64,000 nt of DNA from Flavobacterium silvaticum (GTDB taxonomy: Bacteria > Bacteroidota > Bacteroidia > Flavobacteriales > Flavobacteriaceae): positions 62,001 through 126,000 of the forward strand of contig NZ_JAAMPU010000101.1 of NCBI RefSeq assembly GCF_012911565.1, read 5' to 3'. The number at the start of each line of letters is the position of its first letter. The first letter of the stretch is position 1. Below are positions 1 to 7,686 of this stretch, one piece after another. The position numbers and the translations under genes were made by a program. The notes beneath the pieces were generated by a model. The model did no database searches. It saw only the letters and a list, made by a program, of their open reading frames with translations, and was not told the origin of the DNA.

Positions 1-674
1 TCATGGATGCCTTCGAGTAAACCGGCTTGTGTCATTACGGCACCAATGTTTGTGTCTATGAAACTCCAGGTGAATTTCTGCCGGTAACGCCTGAGTTCGC
101 GGTAAAAGTTTAAGCCCCAGGTTTGGTCTTTCTGGTTTCCGAAACGCAAAGCTGCGTAGGGAATACGCATTTCGACTACCCATCCGAAATCTGTGATGGA
201 AACACTTGAGTTCCAAATGGCATCCCATGAAAAATCTTCATCTGTTTCAGTAGCAAGGCAATCCATCTGTACGCCAGAAGCGCTTACGAAAAAACGGTAA
301 TCCTGTTGTCCGTCATTGAAACCGTTGAGGTATACACCAAAATGTTCTGAAGTTCCAAAATCGTCACGATCCGTAATTTCTTTCAGGATTTTTCCAGGTT
401 CGTTATCATATAGGATGGCCCCGATATATATGGCATTATTGTCATACAGGACGCGAACTTCGGTTTTTGTTCCGGGATTTTCAGGTTTGCCGTTGTCCGG
501 CATGTACATGACAAAATCAGAAGCTACCTGAGCATTTTCCCAGTCAGGATCGTCGAGTTTTCCGTTAATTGAAATGGAAGATGTGACAGTTTCGGCGCGA
601 AGACTTTTTTTCTGCGAATAGCAAACGCCGGAAATCAATAAAATACAGGGAATTATCCGTTTTATCAGGCTCAT
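1..674 (-). CDS. CBM9-like / DUF5916-type exported protein, N-terminal part (cut by left edge)
   Basis: Reading the minus strand from an ATG at 672-674 gives an open frame of about 224 codons running off the left edge. It starts with a signal peptide (MSLIKRIIPCILLISG, then VCYSQ) and continues with features of the family 9 carbohydrate-binding-like module that opens DUF5916 proteins: 'SINGKLDDPDWENA', 'AIYIGAILYD', 'EHFGVYLNGF', 'DGQQDYRFFV' and 'GWVVEMRIPYAALRF'. Family members are typically long exported proteins with a C-terminal part predicted as an outer-membrane beta barrel; that part would lie outside the window. Function is not established for the family. A clear promoter lies just upstream. 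The family call is firm; the substrate is unknown. Confidence 0.8.
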   Translation of the reverse strand, partial: MSLIKRIIPCILLISGVCYSQKKSLRAETVTSSISINGKLDDPDWENAQVASDFVMYMPDNGKPENPGTKTEVRVLYDNNAIYIGAILYDNEPGKILKEITDRDDFGTSEHFGVYLNGFNDGQQDYRFFVSASGVQMDCLATETDEDFSWDAIWNSSVSITDFGWVVEMRIPYAALRFGNQKDQTWGLNFYRELRRYRQKFTWSFIDTNIGAVMTQAGLLEGIH

Positions 675-696
675 CGATTGGGGTCGTCACTCAGCA

Positions 697-726
697 CAAA
701 TGTAACTAATAATGGGAATATTGCAA
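697..726 (-). promoter_or_regulatory. Bacteroidota-type promoter for the DUF5916-type gene
   Basis: On the minus strand a -7 box TACATTTG (697-704) matches TAnnTTTG. A TTG at 724-726 lies 19 bp upstream as the -33 element. Transcription would begin near 690, about 16 nt before the ATG at 674. Confidence 0.65.
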
Positions 727-871
727 TTTGTTTACAATAAATTGAAACTACGCTCGTTTAAACAATCCGCTGTAAATGAAAAAGATGATGTGGATGGCAC
801 GGCGGAAAAGGGAATTATATCGTTTTCGTCGATTAAATCGAACACTTCAACGATAAAAAACCCTTAAAAAT

Positions 872-903
872 TTTGGTGGAACCAAAGTGGTTAGTTAGAT
901 TTG
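872..903 (+). promoter_or_regulatory. Bacteroidota-type promoter for the YkuD_2-like gene
   Basis: The -33 TTTG is at 872-875 and the -7 box TAGATTTG at 896-903, separated by 20 bp. The gene starts at 940. It is arranged back to back with the DUF5916 promoter in the 265-bp gap 675-939, which holds nothing else that I can identify. Confidence 0.7.
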
Positions 904-939
904 CCGTCCCCAATCTAAGTTTAACCTATAAGAATATCA

Positions 940-1638
940 ATGATTTACAAGTTATTTCCCGCCCTGCTTTTACTGGTATTGTCTTTCAGTCCTGCTGAAA
1001 AGGCATTAAACGCACCTAAAACGGCTATTGCAACCAACACGGTCGAAGCCCAGCTCGAAAACGTGTATTCGCATCTTGATGCAGGATCATCGGCACTTCC
1101 CCAAAAAGCCAGTTTCTTTAAAGCCCTGCAAGGTTTTTACAAATTGAAAGCAGAAGGAAAAGTCACAAAGGACATCCTTACGCTTGTAGATTTCAGCATG
1201 TCTTCCAACTCAAAACGGTTGTGGGTCATTGATCTGGTAACCAATAAAGTACTTTTTAATTCGCTTGTGGCACACGGACGTAATTCCGGTGATGAGTTCG
1301 CCCTGAATTTTTCAAACAAAGGCGAATCGAATATGAGCAGCCTCGGGTTTTTCACCACAGGTGAAGTATATAGAGGAAAACACGGTATGTCGCTTAAACT
1401 CGACGGTCTCCAGAAAGGTCTTAATGATCACGCCAGATCACGTGCAGTCGTAATGCACGGAGCCGATTATGTTTGCGATTCCTTCATCAAAAACCACCAC
1501 AGGTTAGGCCGCAGCCAGGGTTGCCCGGCCATTCCACAGGAATTGGTGAAAGATATAATCGGAACCATCAAAGGGAAATCCTGCCTGTTTATTTATCATC
1601 CTTCCGGCGACTCCAGCTTTTCAAAGTTATTTTCGTAA
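940..1638 (+). CDS. Murein L,D-transpeptidase catalytic domain protein (YkuD_2 type)
   Basis: A 232-residue exported protein with an N-terminal signal sequence (MIYKLFPALLLLVLSFSPA). The C-terminal half matches the YkuD_2 group of L,D-transpeptidase-like proteins: 'DFSMSSNSKRLWVIDL', then 'VVMHGADYV' with His near residue 173, and 'GRSQGCPAIP' with the probable catalytic Cys near residue 195. The YkuD fold uses a Cys/His pair to form or edit 3-3 cross-links in peptidoglycan; this subgroup is less well characterised. It has its own promoter. Its last 12 bp overlap the 3' end of the convergent L,D-transpeptidase at 1627-3201. The domain call is confident; the exact reaction is inferred. Confidence 0.88.
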   Translation: MIYKLFPALLLLVLSFSPAEKALNAPKTAIATNTVEAQLENVYSHLDAGSSALPQKASFFKALQGFYKLKAEGKVTKDILTLVDFSMSSNSKRLWVIDLVTNKVLFNSLVAHGRNSGDEFALNFSNKGESNMSSLGFFTTGEVYRGKHGMSLKLDGLQKGLNDHARSRAVVMHGADYVCDSFIKNHHRLGRSQGCPAIPQELVKDIIGTIKGKSCLFIYHPSGDSSFSKLFS

Positions 1639-3201
1639 GGCGGCGTATAGCGGCTCGTCAAGATTGTAGATATCTTCCCGGAATTCAATCTGGCCTTTGT
1701 TATTGAGCCAGGCCGTCCAATACAACTGATAGATTTTTATTTTGTCTTTTAATTTTACAGAGGTGGTTTCCTTGGTGACGACCACCTCATTTATTTTGTC
1801 CAGCGTCCATTGTTCGTCGTTGATCAATTGCTGGGCGAGCGGCAACGGATTTTCAACGCGTACACAACCTGAACTCAGCGAGCGTTTGTGATACGAAAAA
1901 TAATCGCGGTGATTCGTATCGTGCAGATACACCATGAAATTATTCGGGAAGTTGAACTTGACATTTCCGAGTGAATTATCGCTTCCCGGATCCTGGACGT
2001 AATAGTAATCATTTGGTTTTGTCGCATCCCATTTTGAAGGTGAAACGAGTTTTTTCTTCCAGTCGTAAATGGTCAGCCGATGGTTTTTGAAATAATTCGT
2101 ATCCTTGGCGGCATCGGGTCCAAGATCTTCCTTGATGATTGTGGGCGGAACCGTCCATGTAGGGTTCAGGATGATTTCATTGAACGTCGATGTAAGTACC
2201 GGTGTGCTTCTTTCGGCTTTGCCAACCACGACTTTCCTGGAATCCAAGGTGTCTTTGTCTTTTATGAGATACAACGAATAATCGGGAATATTTACAATTA
2301 CATATTGCCCGTCCATACTGTGCGGAAACCAACGCCAGCGCTCAATGTTCACCACAATTTGTTTTCTGCGGACCGACGGCTTGCAGTTCAACGCCTCGAC
2401 CGTCGCTTTTGTCAGCGAACCTGTAACCGGTAATCCGTGTCTTTTCTGGAAACGCCATAAGGCACGGATGGTTTGGGAATTGAAAAATGCCGATGTATTC
2501 GCTTTCGCAGATAAATCGCCCCAAAATATCAATCGTTTTTTTACTTCTGATACCACGGCGACAGAATCGCCCCGTCTTATTCTTCCGTCAATCCTGATGG
2601 TTTTGAAATCGGAAGCAGGCAATGCATCAATCATCGCCAACGCTTTGATGAGGCCTTTATAAACCGGATGCTTCGGCTCGAGGAAGCGGATTACTTTTGA
2701 CAATGAATCGCCTTTTATCCCGCCAAGCATCAAATCTGTAATTGGTTTGGTATGACGGTAAATCGCCCAGTTTAAATTCAGTTTCCGAACATCGCACTGG
2801 CCTTCGTAAACATGGGCTAAGTAGCTCCTGAGTGAATAGGTAAGCAAGATATCATAGGTGACACGTTCGGCATCAATCAATGTTTTATATCTTTTTTCAA
2901 ACGAATTCAATCTTGTTATCCCATAGAATTCGGGGTCAAAGCCAAGTTTATATGAATCGGCCAAAACCAATAATGCATTTTTTCTTTTTGCCTCGTTTTC
3001 CCAAAAAGTATGGTAATCGTTCAGCCGATAGAAATTGAGCAATGGTTTGTATTTGTAACGGATTACCTTAGAAGAATCGAATGCAATCGGGCCAACCGTG
3101 CGGACTACAGTTTTCGGTGAGGAAACAGCATCGTTCTCCGGTTCTTTTTTGCATCCGACAGCGAGAATGCCAATCGCAATCCAATACAACAACTTTTTCA
3201 T
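1627..3201 (-). CDS. L,D-transpeptidase lipoprotein (YcbB/LdtD-like)
   Basis: A 524-residue protein whose ATG at 3201 starts a lipoprotein signal (MKKLLYWIAIGILAVGC). A TTG three codons upstream is the only longer start and is unlikely. The order is a scaffold domain (about 40-210), a peptidoglycan-binding region ('SQTIRALWRFQKRHGLPVTG', near 240-270) and a YkuD catalytic domain containing 'MVYLHDTNHRDYF' and 'SLSSGCVRVENP', with Cys near residue 446. This is the layout of large YcbB-type enzymes that form 3-3 cross-links. It lies 5 bp downstream of the GNAT gene, probably in one transcript, and converges with the smaller L,D-transpeptidase. Confidence 0.9.
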   Translation of the reverse strand: MKKLLYWIAIGILAVGCKKEPENDAVSSPKTVVRTVGPIAFDSSKVIRYKYKPLLNFYRLNDYHTFWENEAKRKNALLVLADSYKLGFDPEFYGITRLNSFEKRYKTLIDAERVTYDILLTYSLRSYLAHVYEGQCDVRKLNLNWAIYRHTKPITDLMLGGIKGDSLSKVIRFLEPKHPVYKGLIKALAMIDALPASDFKTIRIDGRIRRGDSVAVVSEVKKRLIFWGDLSAKANTSAFFNSQTIRALWRFQKRHGLPVTGSLTKATVEALNCKPSVRRKQIVVNIERWRWFPHSMDGQYVIVNIPDYSLYLIKDKDTLDSRKVVVGKAERSTPVLTSTFNEIILNPTWTVPPTIIKEDLGPDAAKDTNYFKNHRLTIYDWKKKLVSPSKWDATKPNDYYYVQDPGSDNSLGNVKFNFPNNFMVYLHDTNHRDYFSYHKRSLSSGCVRVENPLPLAQQLINDEQWTLDKINEVVVTKETTSVKLKDKIKIYQLYWTAWLNNKGQIEFREDIYNLDEPLYAALRK

Positions 3202-3206
3202 GCCAC

Positions 3207-3644
3207 TCAAATTCGTTTGAACATGACGTAATGCATGCCAATCCCGTTTATCAAAAAAGCTTTACCCGTGATTTTGTAGCCCATGTTTTCATAAAATCCA
3301 ACAGCGCCTTCGCGTGCATTGAACCAAAGCAGTTCGCCTGCACGTCGACGGGTTTCGTCTTCACAGCTTTGCACCAACTGGCGTCCGTAACCAAAACCCT
3401 GGTATTCTTCGAGCACCGCCATGCCACGCAACTGGAATTGTCTTTCTTCGCGAAAGCCGGGATGGTTATTGCGGAACAAAGAAGCCACGCCACGCAGTTC
3501 CGAATTGTCGAACAGCCCGAAATGAGAAGTGGAATTCAAATCGTCCCCGTCAAATACACAGGTTTCTACCGGTTTTCCCGGCCGCAAAACCGGATGGCGG
3601 ACGGCATAGGTCTGTATGGAGTGAATCGGGCGTATTTGGGGCAT
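3207..3644 (-). CDS. GNAT family N-acetyltransferase
   Basis: A 145-residue protein with the acetyl-CoA-binding signature of the GNAT fold: 'LRGMAVLEEYQGFGYGRQLV', in which QGFGYG is the pyrophosphate-binding loop, followed by 'LLWFNAREGAVGFYENMGY', typical of motif B. Such enzymes move an acetyl group from acetyl-CoA to an amine; the substrate cannot be read from the sequence. It ends 5 bp before the L,D-transpeptidase start on the same strand, suggesting co-transcription. A -7-like TATCTTTA lies about 20 nt upstream of its ATG. Confidence 0.85.
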   Translation of the reverse strand: MPQIRPIHSIQTYAVRHPVLRPGKPVETCVFDGDDLNSTSHFGLFDNSELRGVASLFRNNHPGFREERQFQLRGMAVLEEYQGFGYGRQLVQSCEDETRRRAGELLWFNAREGAVGFYENMGYKITGKAFLINGIGMHYVMFKRI

Positions 3645-3747
3645 CGTGATTTTGGTTTGTTTTAAAGATATAACTTTTTGAGGATAAATGTGGTGTCGTT
3701 TCCCGAGTCAGGCCGGCAAAAAAAACTTCGATTTTTCATTCAAAAAA

Positions 3748-3780
3748 TTTGCATCTGAAAAAACTTATGCCTTATATTTG
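3748..3780 (+). promoter_or_regulatory. Promoter of tRNA-Gly
   Basis: The -33 TTTG is at 3748-3751 and the perfect -7 box TATATTTG at 3773-3780, with 21 bp between them. The tRNA begins 10 bp downstream. Confidence 0.8.
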
Positions 3781-3790
3781 CACCCGCATT

Positions 3791-3863
<73 letters not shown>

Positions 3864-3864
3864 C

Positions 3865-3895
3865 AAAGCCTCAGATTTTTCTGGGGCTTTTTTTA
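3865..3895 (+). terminator. Rho-independent terminator after tRNA-Gly
   Basis: AAAGCC-t-CAGA / TCTG-g-GGCTTT form a hairpin over a short T-rich loop and run into seven or more T residues, directly after the tRNA. Confidence 0.85.
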
Positions 3896-4105
3896 TTTTA
3901 CGGACATTGCGTCGGCCGGAAACTTTAATGTATAAAGTAAACAAATTGTGGCCGACGCCGGGCTGACCCGTTCCACCCGAGCACAGCGAACTGAGCGAAC
4001 ACAATCAAAAAAATAAATTTTGGTGAGCTAATCTTTTGCGCGAAAGAACGCTGCAAAAGGATTTTCACTCGCATTGCTTCGCCAATTCGGCTAAAGTCTC
4101 GGGTA

Positions 4106-4813
4106 CTAACGCAATCCGGACAAATCGGAACCGCTTTCCAATTCCGTAGCTTCTTTTCCCTGACGGAACAACCGCGCTTCCAAACCGCCTTCAAGCGTAA
4201 TTTTATCGCCGGAAACATTCAACCAGCTTCCTTCCCTCAATCCCAAAACCGGAACTGAATTATATATATGGAATTCCTTTATCCGGGTTTCACGTGTCTC
4301 ACCCATATGTTTTCCTTCCGGATCGGGATCAAGATAATGCGGGTTTAGATTGAACGGAATCGCCCCGATTGTCCGGTAATCCGGAACCTGCACTATAGGC
4401 ATGTCATTCGTGGTCTGCATCGATAAGCCGGTAATGTTGCTTCCGGCGCTGCTTCCCAAATAAGGCGTGCCTGAATTCACAGCTTCTTTCAAAACGGGCA
4501 TCAGGTTATGTCGGTAGAGTTCATTGACAAGGACGAATGTGTTTCCGCCGCCGGTGAAAATTCCTTCGGCTTGTGAAATGGCTTCGACTTTGTCTTCGAA
4601 TTCATGCAATCCACGTACGTCGATTCCTAAAGTCCTGAAAAAAGTAGCGGCACGAGATGTATAATCGTCCCACGAAATTCCACCGGGACGTGCAAATGGG
4701 ACAAACAAAATAGATTTCCGTCCTTCAAAAAGTGAAGCGATTTGATCTTTGATATATTCCAGATATTGTCCGCCATGCAAAGTCGAGGTGCTTGCAATGA
4801 TCATTTTTTTCAT
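4106..4813 (-). CDS. pepE: Dipeptidase E (aspartyl dipeptidase, peptidase family S51)
   Basis: A 235-residue cytoplasmic enzyme. 'FTGGGNTFVLVNEL' (near 86-99) and 'YLGSSAGSNI' (near 118-127; Ser122 is the likely nucleophile) are hallmarks of PepE, which cleaves dipeptides with an N-terminal Asp. 'PFNLNPHYLDPDPEGKHMGE' carries the conserved histidine region. The open frame can be extended upstream to a TTG at 4855, but a -7 promoter box (4837-4844) falls inside that extension, so the ATG followed by Lys-Lys at 4813 is preferred. The gene stands alone; the gap 3896-4105 on its 3' side has only a diverged copy of a repeat found elsewhere in the window (about 3973-4000). Confidence 0.92.
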   Translation of the reverse strand: MKKMIIASTSTLHGGQYLEYIKDQIASLFEGRKSILFVPFARPGGISWDDYTSRAATFFRTLGIDVRGLHEFEDKVEAISQAEGIFTGGGNTFVLVNELYRHNLMPVLKEAVNSGTPYLGSSAGSNITGLSMQTTNDMPIVQVPDYRTIGAIPFNLNPHYLDPDPEGKHMGETRETRIKEFHIYNSVPVLGLREGSWLNVSGDKITLEGGLEARLFRQGKEATELESGSDLSGLR

Positions 4814-4836
4814 AAACGCATTCATTTCATTGGCCT

Positions 4837-4844
4837 CAAAGATA
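4837..4844 (-). promoter_or_regulatory. -7 box for pepE
   Basis: The minus strand reads TATCTTTG, a perfect TAnnTTTG, 23 bp upstream of the chosen pepE start. No convincing -33 element is visible. Confidence 0.5.
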
Positions 4845-4946
4845 GCAATCCCCAAACTTTCATATTAACATAACTTTACAAGCATCGTCAAAGAATCGTT
4901 GCGATTCTTCCAATACATTTACTGCGACAACCTGAATACTGCCAAA

Positions 4947-5702
4947 ATGAGATCGATCTTTACCTTTTTACTACTTACTTTCAGCCTTTTTATTTTTGCC
5001 CAATCGAGGAAACCTGTCCAGGGAAGAATCACTATAGGGACGCTTGTCGCGACTAATGACGAGGTCAATATCCGTAACCTTCAGACCAAAAAATCGACTG
5101 CCACTTCAAATGGTGGCTATTTTACAATCCAGGCAAAAGCCGCCGATACACTTTACATCACCAGCAATGAATTTCCGGCCATAAAATATGTGCTTAGTGC
5201 GCTCGACATGAACCAGGATCTGGTCGAACTTAAAATAAATACAGGCGCAACCCAATTGAGCCAGGTAACGGTAGAGTCAATCCCGAGTTCAAAATCGCTT
5301 GGAATCGAACCTGCCGATAAAAAGAAATACTCCAAAGCCGAACGCAAACTCAAGTCTTCCACGACTTCGGCAGTTCAGCGCGATGGGGATAAAGCCTATA
5401 CGGCCATTTCCACCGACCGTGTCATCAACGCGATATCCGGCCAGACATCTGATGCCAAAAAAGAAGTCGCCACAGAAAAAAAGGAAGCCACTATTGCAAA
5501 GCTTTCTGAAATGCATCCGGAAAATTACTACACTGAAACGCTCAAAATACCGGTCGATTATGTCAAAGGTTTTCAATTTTATGCGGCCGAAGATCCCAAA
5601 TTCGTCAAAATCGTAGAAGCCGGAAATGATGAGGACATCGATTTTGAACTCAGCAAGCTCGCCCCGAAATATCTCAACACCCTGAAAGATGGGCAAAAAT
5701 AA
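4947..5702 (+). CDS. Carboxypeptidase-regulatory-like domain protein, paralogue 1 of 3
   Basis: A 251-residue exported protein. ATG 4947 begins a clear signal peptide (MRSIFTFLLLTFSLFIFAQ), so the upstream in-frame start at 4899 is rejected. Residues about 22-100 form a CarboxypepD_reg-like beta sandwich ('VQGRITIGTLVATNDEVNIR', 'GYFTIQAKAADTLYITS'). The C-terminal half shares with the next two genes the pattern ESLGI, then 'VINAISGQ', 'ATEKKE', a Lys-Leu pair, 'PENYYTETLKIPVDYVKGF' and a closing Phe-Tyr. I know of no established function for this C-terminal half. It overlaps the next gene by 14 bp and leads a co-oriented run that ends at an M1 peptidase. Confidence 0.85.
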   Translation: MRSIFTFLLLTFSLFIFAQSRKPVQGRITIGTLVATNDEVNIRNLQTKKSTATSNGGYFTIQAKAADTLYITSNEFPAIKYVLSALDMNQDLVELKINTGATQLSQVTVESIPSSKSLGIEPADKKKYSKAERKLKSSTTSAVQRDGDKAYTAISTDRVINAISGQTSDAKKEVATEKKEATIAKLSEMHPENYYTETLKIPVDYVKGFQFYAAEDPKFVKIVEAGNDEDIDFELSKLAPKYLNTLKDGQK

Positions 5703-6435
5703 CTGGATTCTTTTATGGCTTTTCTCCTTGTCATTTGTCCAGGCACAGCAAGTCCTGCAGGGCAATATAATGTCTTCGGGCAAAGCGGTGGCAGGAATCT
5801 CAGTGATGAACCTGGTGACGGAACAGGTGACGGTTTCTGATGATTCCGGGAATTTTTCGATTAAAGTATCGGAAGGTGAATTATTGATTTTCTCATCGGT
5901 CAATTACGAATACAAAAGACGCATCATTGAAGCCGAAGATTTATCTGCCGGAAAAATCTCCATAACACTGGTCCCGAAAGTGGAAAAACTCGACGAGGTT
6001 GTCGTCTATCATGACATCAGCCCCGAATCGCTTGGCATTCCGGCCGGAAAAAAGAAGTATACGCCTGCCGAGAGAAAGCACAATGCGGCAACTCATTTTA
6101 ATCCGGTGTTTATCCTTTTTCCAGTGCCTTTTGTCGCGTTTTCAATCGACCCGATCATCAATGCCATAAGCGGAAGGTCCAAATTGCTTACCAAAGAACT
6201 GGCGGTCGAGAAGAAGGAATTGTACATTAAAAAACTGGGAGAACTTTTCCCTGACGATTATTTTGTCTCTCGCCTCAAAATCCAACCGGAATATATTCAG
6301 GGATTCAAATATTATATGATCTACAATCCGGAATTTTTAAAGGCACTTGATGGAGGAAACAAAGCCCAGATGGAATTTATCATGGCGGCTGATTCGGCAG
6401 TTTTCAATGAACTCGTTTCCAATGAAAAAGGTTAG
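5689..6435 (+). CDS. Carboxypeptidase-regulatory-like domain protein, paralogue 2 of 3
   Basis: A 248-residue exported protein with a signal peptide (ILLWLFSLSFVQAQQ) and a regulatory-like sandwich ('LQGNIMSSGKAVAGISVMNL', 'DDSGNFSIKVSEGELLIFSS'). The shared C-terminal pattern follows: 'PESLGIPAGKKKYTPAERK', 'PIINAISGRSK', 'AVEKKEL', 'FPDDYFVSRLKIQPEYIQGF' and 'KYY'. It overlaps paralogue 1 by 14 bp at its start and paralogue 3 by 14 bp at its end. Compared with its siblings it carries a short hydrophobic insert ('FNPVFILFPVPFVAFSIDP') before the NAISG motif. Probably envelope-located; function unknown. Confidence 0.85.
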   Translation: MGKNNWILLWLFSLSFVQAQQVLQGNIMSSGKAVAGISVMNLVTEQVTVSDDSGNFSIKVSEGELLIFSSVNYEYKRRIIEAEDLSAGKISITLVPKVEKLDEVVVYHDISPESLGIPAGKKKYTPAERKHNAATHFNPVFILFPVPFVAFSIDPIINAISGRSKLLTKELAVEKKELYIKKLGELFPDDYFVSRLKIQPEYIQGFKYYMIYNPEFLKALDGGNKAQMEFIMAADSAVFNELVSNEKG

Positions 6436-7162
6436 TCTGATTTTACTTTTCGTTTTTTGTGTCTTTTTGGGAAATGCCCAGGAAAAGATGATACGCGGTA
6501 AAGTATTTTCAGATGAAGGCATCGCAATTGGCGTCCAGGTCATGAATCTGGTCAATGAAAAAACGGCGGTTTCAGACGGAAACGGCTATTTTGAAATTCC
6601 GGCAAAAGAAGAAGACCTGATCATATTTCCATCCGTCGCCTACGAATACAAAAGATATACAATCACCCATAACGATTATGCTACCGGAGAATTCAATCTG
6701 AAGCTCATCAAAAAACCGGAACAGTTGGAGGAAGTCGTGGTATTGCAGAATATTAATCCGGAATCGCTCGGAATTGTCCCGAAAGGCCAGAAAATAAATA
6801 CGCCGGCCGAGAAAAAACTCTACGCAGCCAAAAGTGGCCCGCTCGATCTTTTGATCAATACGCTTTCCGGCCGTATCAAAATGGCGCGTAAAGTGGTCGC
6901 GACCGAGAAAAAAGAACGGCTTCTGGCCAAACTCGATGCCATGTTCCCCGACGATTATTACGAGAAGCAGTTGCATATCCCGGCAGATTATATCGACGGT
7001 TTCCGCTACTATTGCGTCGAATTCCAGGATGTGGCGGAAGCGGTCGAGCTCAATAACAAAATCCGGACTTCGCTGGCATTGGCCGAACTTTCTGCCGAAT
7101 ATGTCAAGATCATAAACGAAACGGAAACCGCGATGCCAAAAGAAAAGCCCGGAAAAGAATGA
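6422..7162 (+). CDS. Carboxypeptidase-regulatory-like domain protein, paralogue 3 of 3
   Basis: A 246-residue exported protein. ATG 6422 gives a good signal peptide (MKKVSLILLFVFCVFLGNAQ); the open frame extends upstream inside paralogue 2, but that part is a shadow. 'IRGKVFSDEGIAIGVQVMNL' and 'NGYFEIPAKEEDLIIFPSVA' form the regulatory-like sandwich. The shared tail is 'PESLGIVPKGQKINTPAEKK', 'LINTLSGRIKMARK', 'ATEKKERLLAKLDAMFPDDY' and 'LHIPADYIDGFRYY'. It overlaps the following gene by ATGA (4 bp). Translational coupling across all three paralogues suggests they are needed together, possibly as a complex; that is inference. Confidence 0.85.
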   Translation: MKKVSLILLFVFCVFLGNAQEKMIRGKVFSDEGIAIGVQVMNLVNEKTAVSDGNGYFEIPAKEEDLIIFPSVAYEYKRYTITHNDYATGEFNLKLIKKPEQLEEVVVLQNINPESLGIVPKGQKINTPAEKKLYAAKSGPLDLLINTLSGRIKMARKVVATEKKERLLAKLDAMFPDDYYEKQLHIPADYIDGFRYYCVEFQDVAEAVELNNKIRTSLALAELSAEYVKIINETETAMPKEKPGKE

Positions 7163-7653
7163 AAAAAAGTCTTGTTTTGCTGCTTCCGTTGTTCCTGATT
7201 TTGTGCTCGTTTGTACATAAGTTTTATGTCGGGATTTACCAGATAGAACACAATGCCTCCAAAAGCCGGCTCGAAATTACCTGTCGTATTTTTGCCGACG
7301 ACCTTGATAAGGCACTTGAAAAAAAGTACAAACATCCGTTTCATTTTGCCGACGGGAAATCAGACAAGCAGGAAATGGCGCAATGGCAATCCTACCTGAA
7401 GGAAAAGTTCAGTATCGAAGTAAATGGAAAACCTGCGGCCATGGAATTTAAAAGTGCCGAATTCGAAAATGGTGTCTTTATTTCCTATCTGTCAGCCAAT
7501 GCGATACAATCTGTCAAAAAAATTGAGGTCAGCAATACGATACTGTTCGATTTTGTAACGAGTCAGCAGAATATCATACAGATAAAAGTGGGCAAACAAA
7601 AAAAGAATTTACTGCTCACACCCGATGAACCTGTCGATAGCGCCGAATTCTGA
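7159..7653 (+). CDS. DUF6702-like small exported protein
   Basis: A 164-residue protein with an N-terminal hydrophobic segment (SLVLLLPLFLILCSFVHKFY). The mature part starts 'GIYQIEHNASKSRLEITCRI' and contains 'FADDLDKALEKKY' and 'IEVSNTILFDFVTSQQNIIQ'. This resembles the DUF6702 family, often found beside M1 peptidase genes in flavobacteria; it has no known activity. It overlaps paralogue 3 by 4 bp and ends 33 bp before the M1 peptidase. Confidence 0.75.
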   Translation: MKKSLVLLLPLFLILCSFVHKFYVGIYQIEHNASKSRLEITCRIFADDLDKALEKKYKHPFHFADGKSDKQEMAQWQSYLKEKFSIEVNGKPAAMEFKSAEFENGVFISYLSANAIQSVKKIEVSNTILFDFVTSQQNIIQIKVGKQKKNLLLTPDEPVDSAEF

Positions 7654-7686
7654 CGCAAATCACTTATTTTAGCATTTTTACCTTTT

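Noticed and set aside
1..228. Minus-strand 75-codon frame at the left edge
   Set aside because: It is a shadow of the real minus-strand frame of the DUF5916-type gene, which is open to 674 with signal peptide and family motifs.
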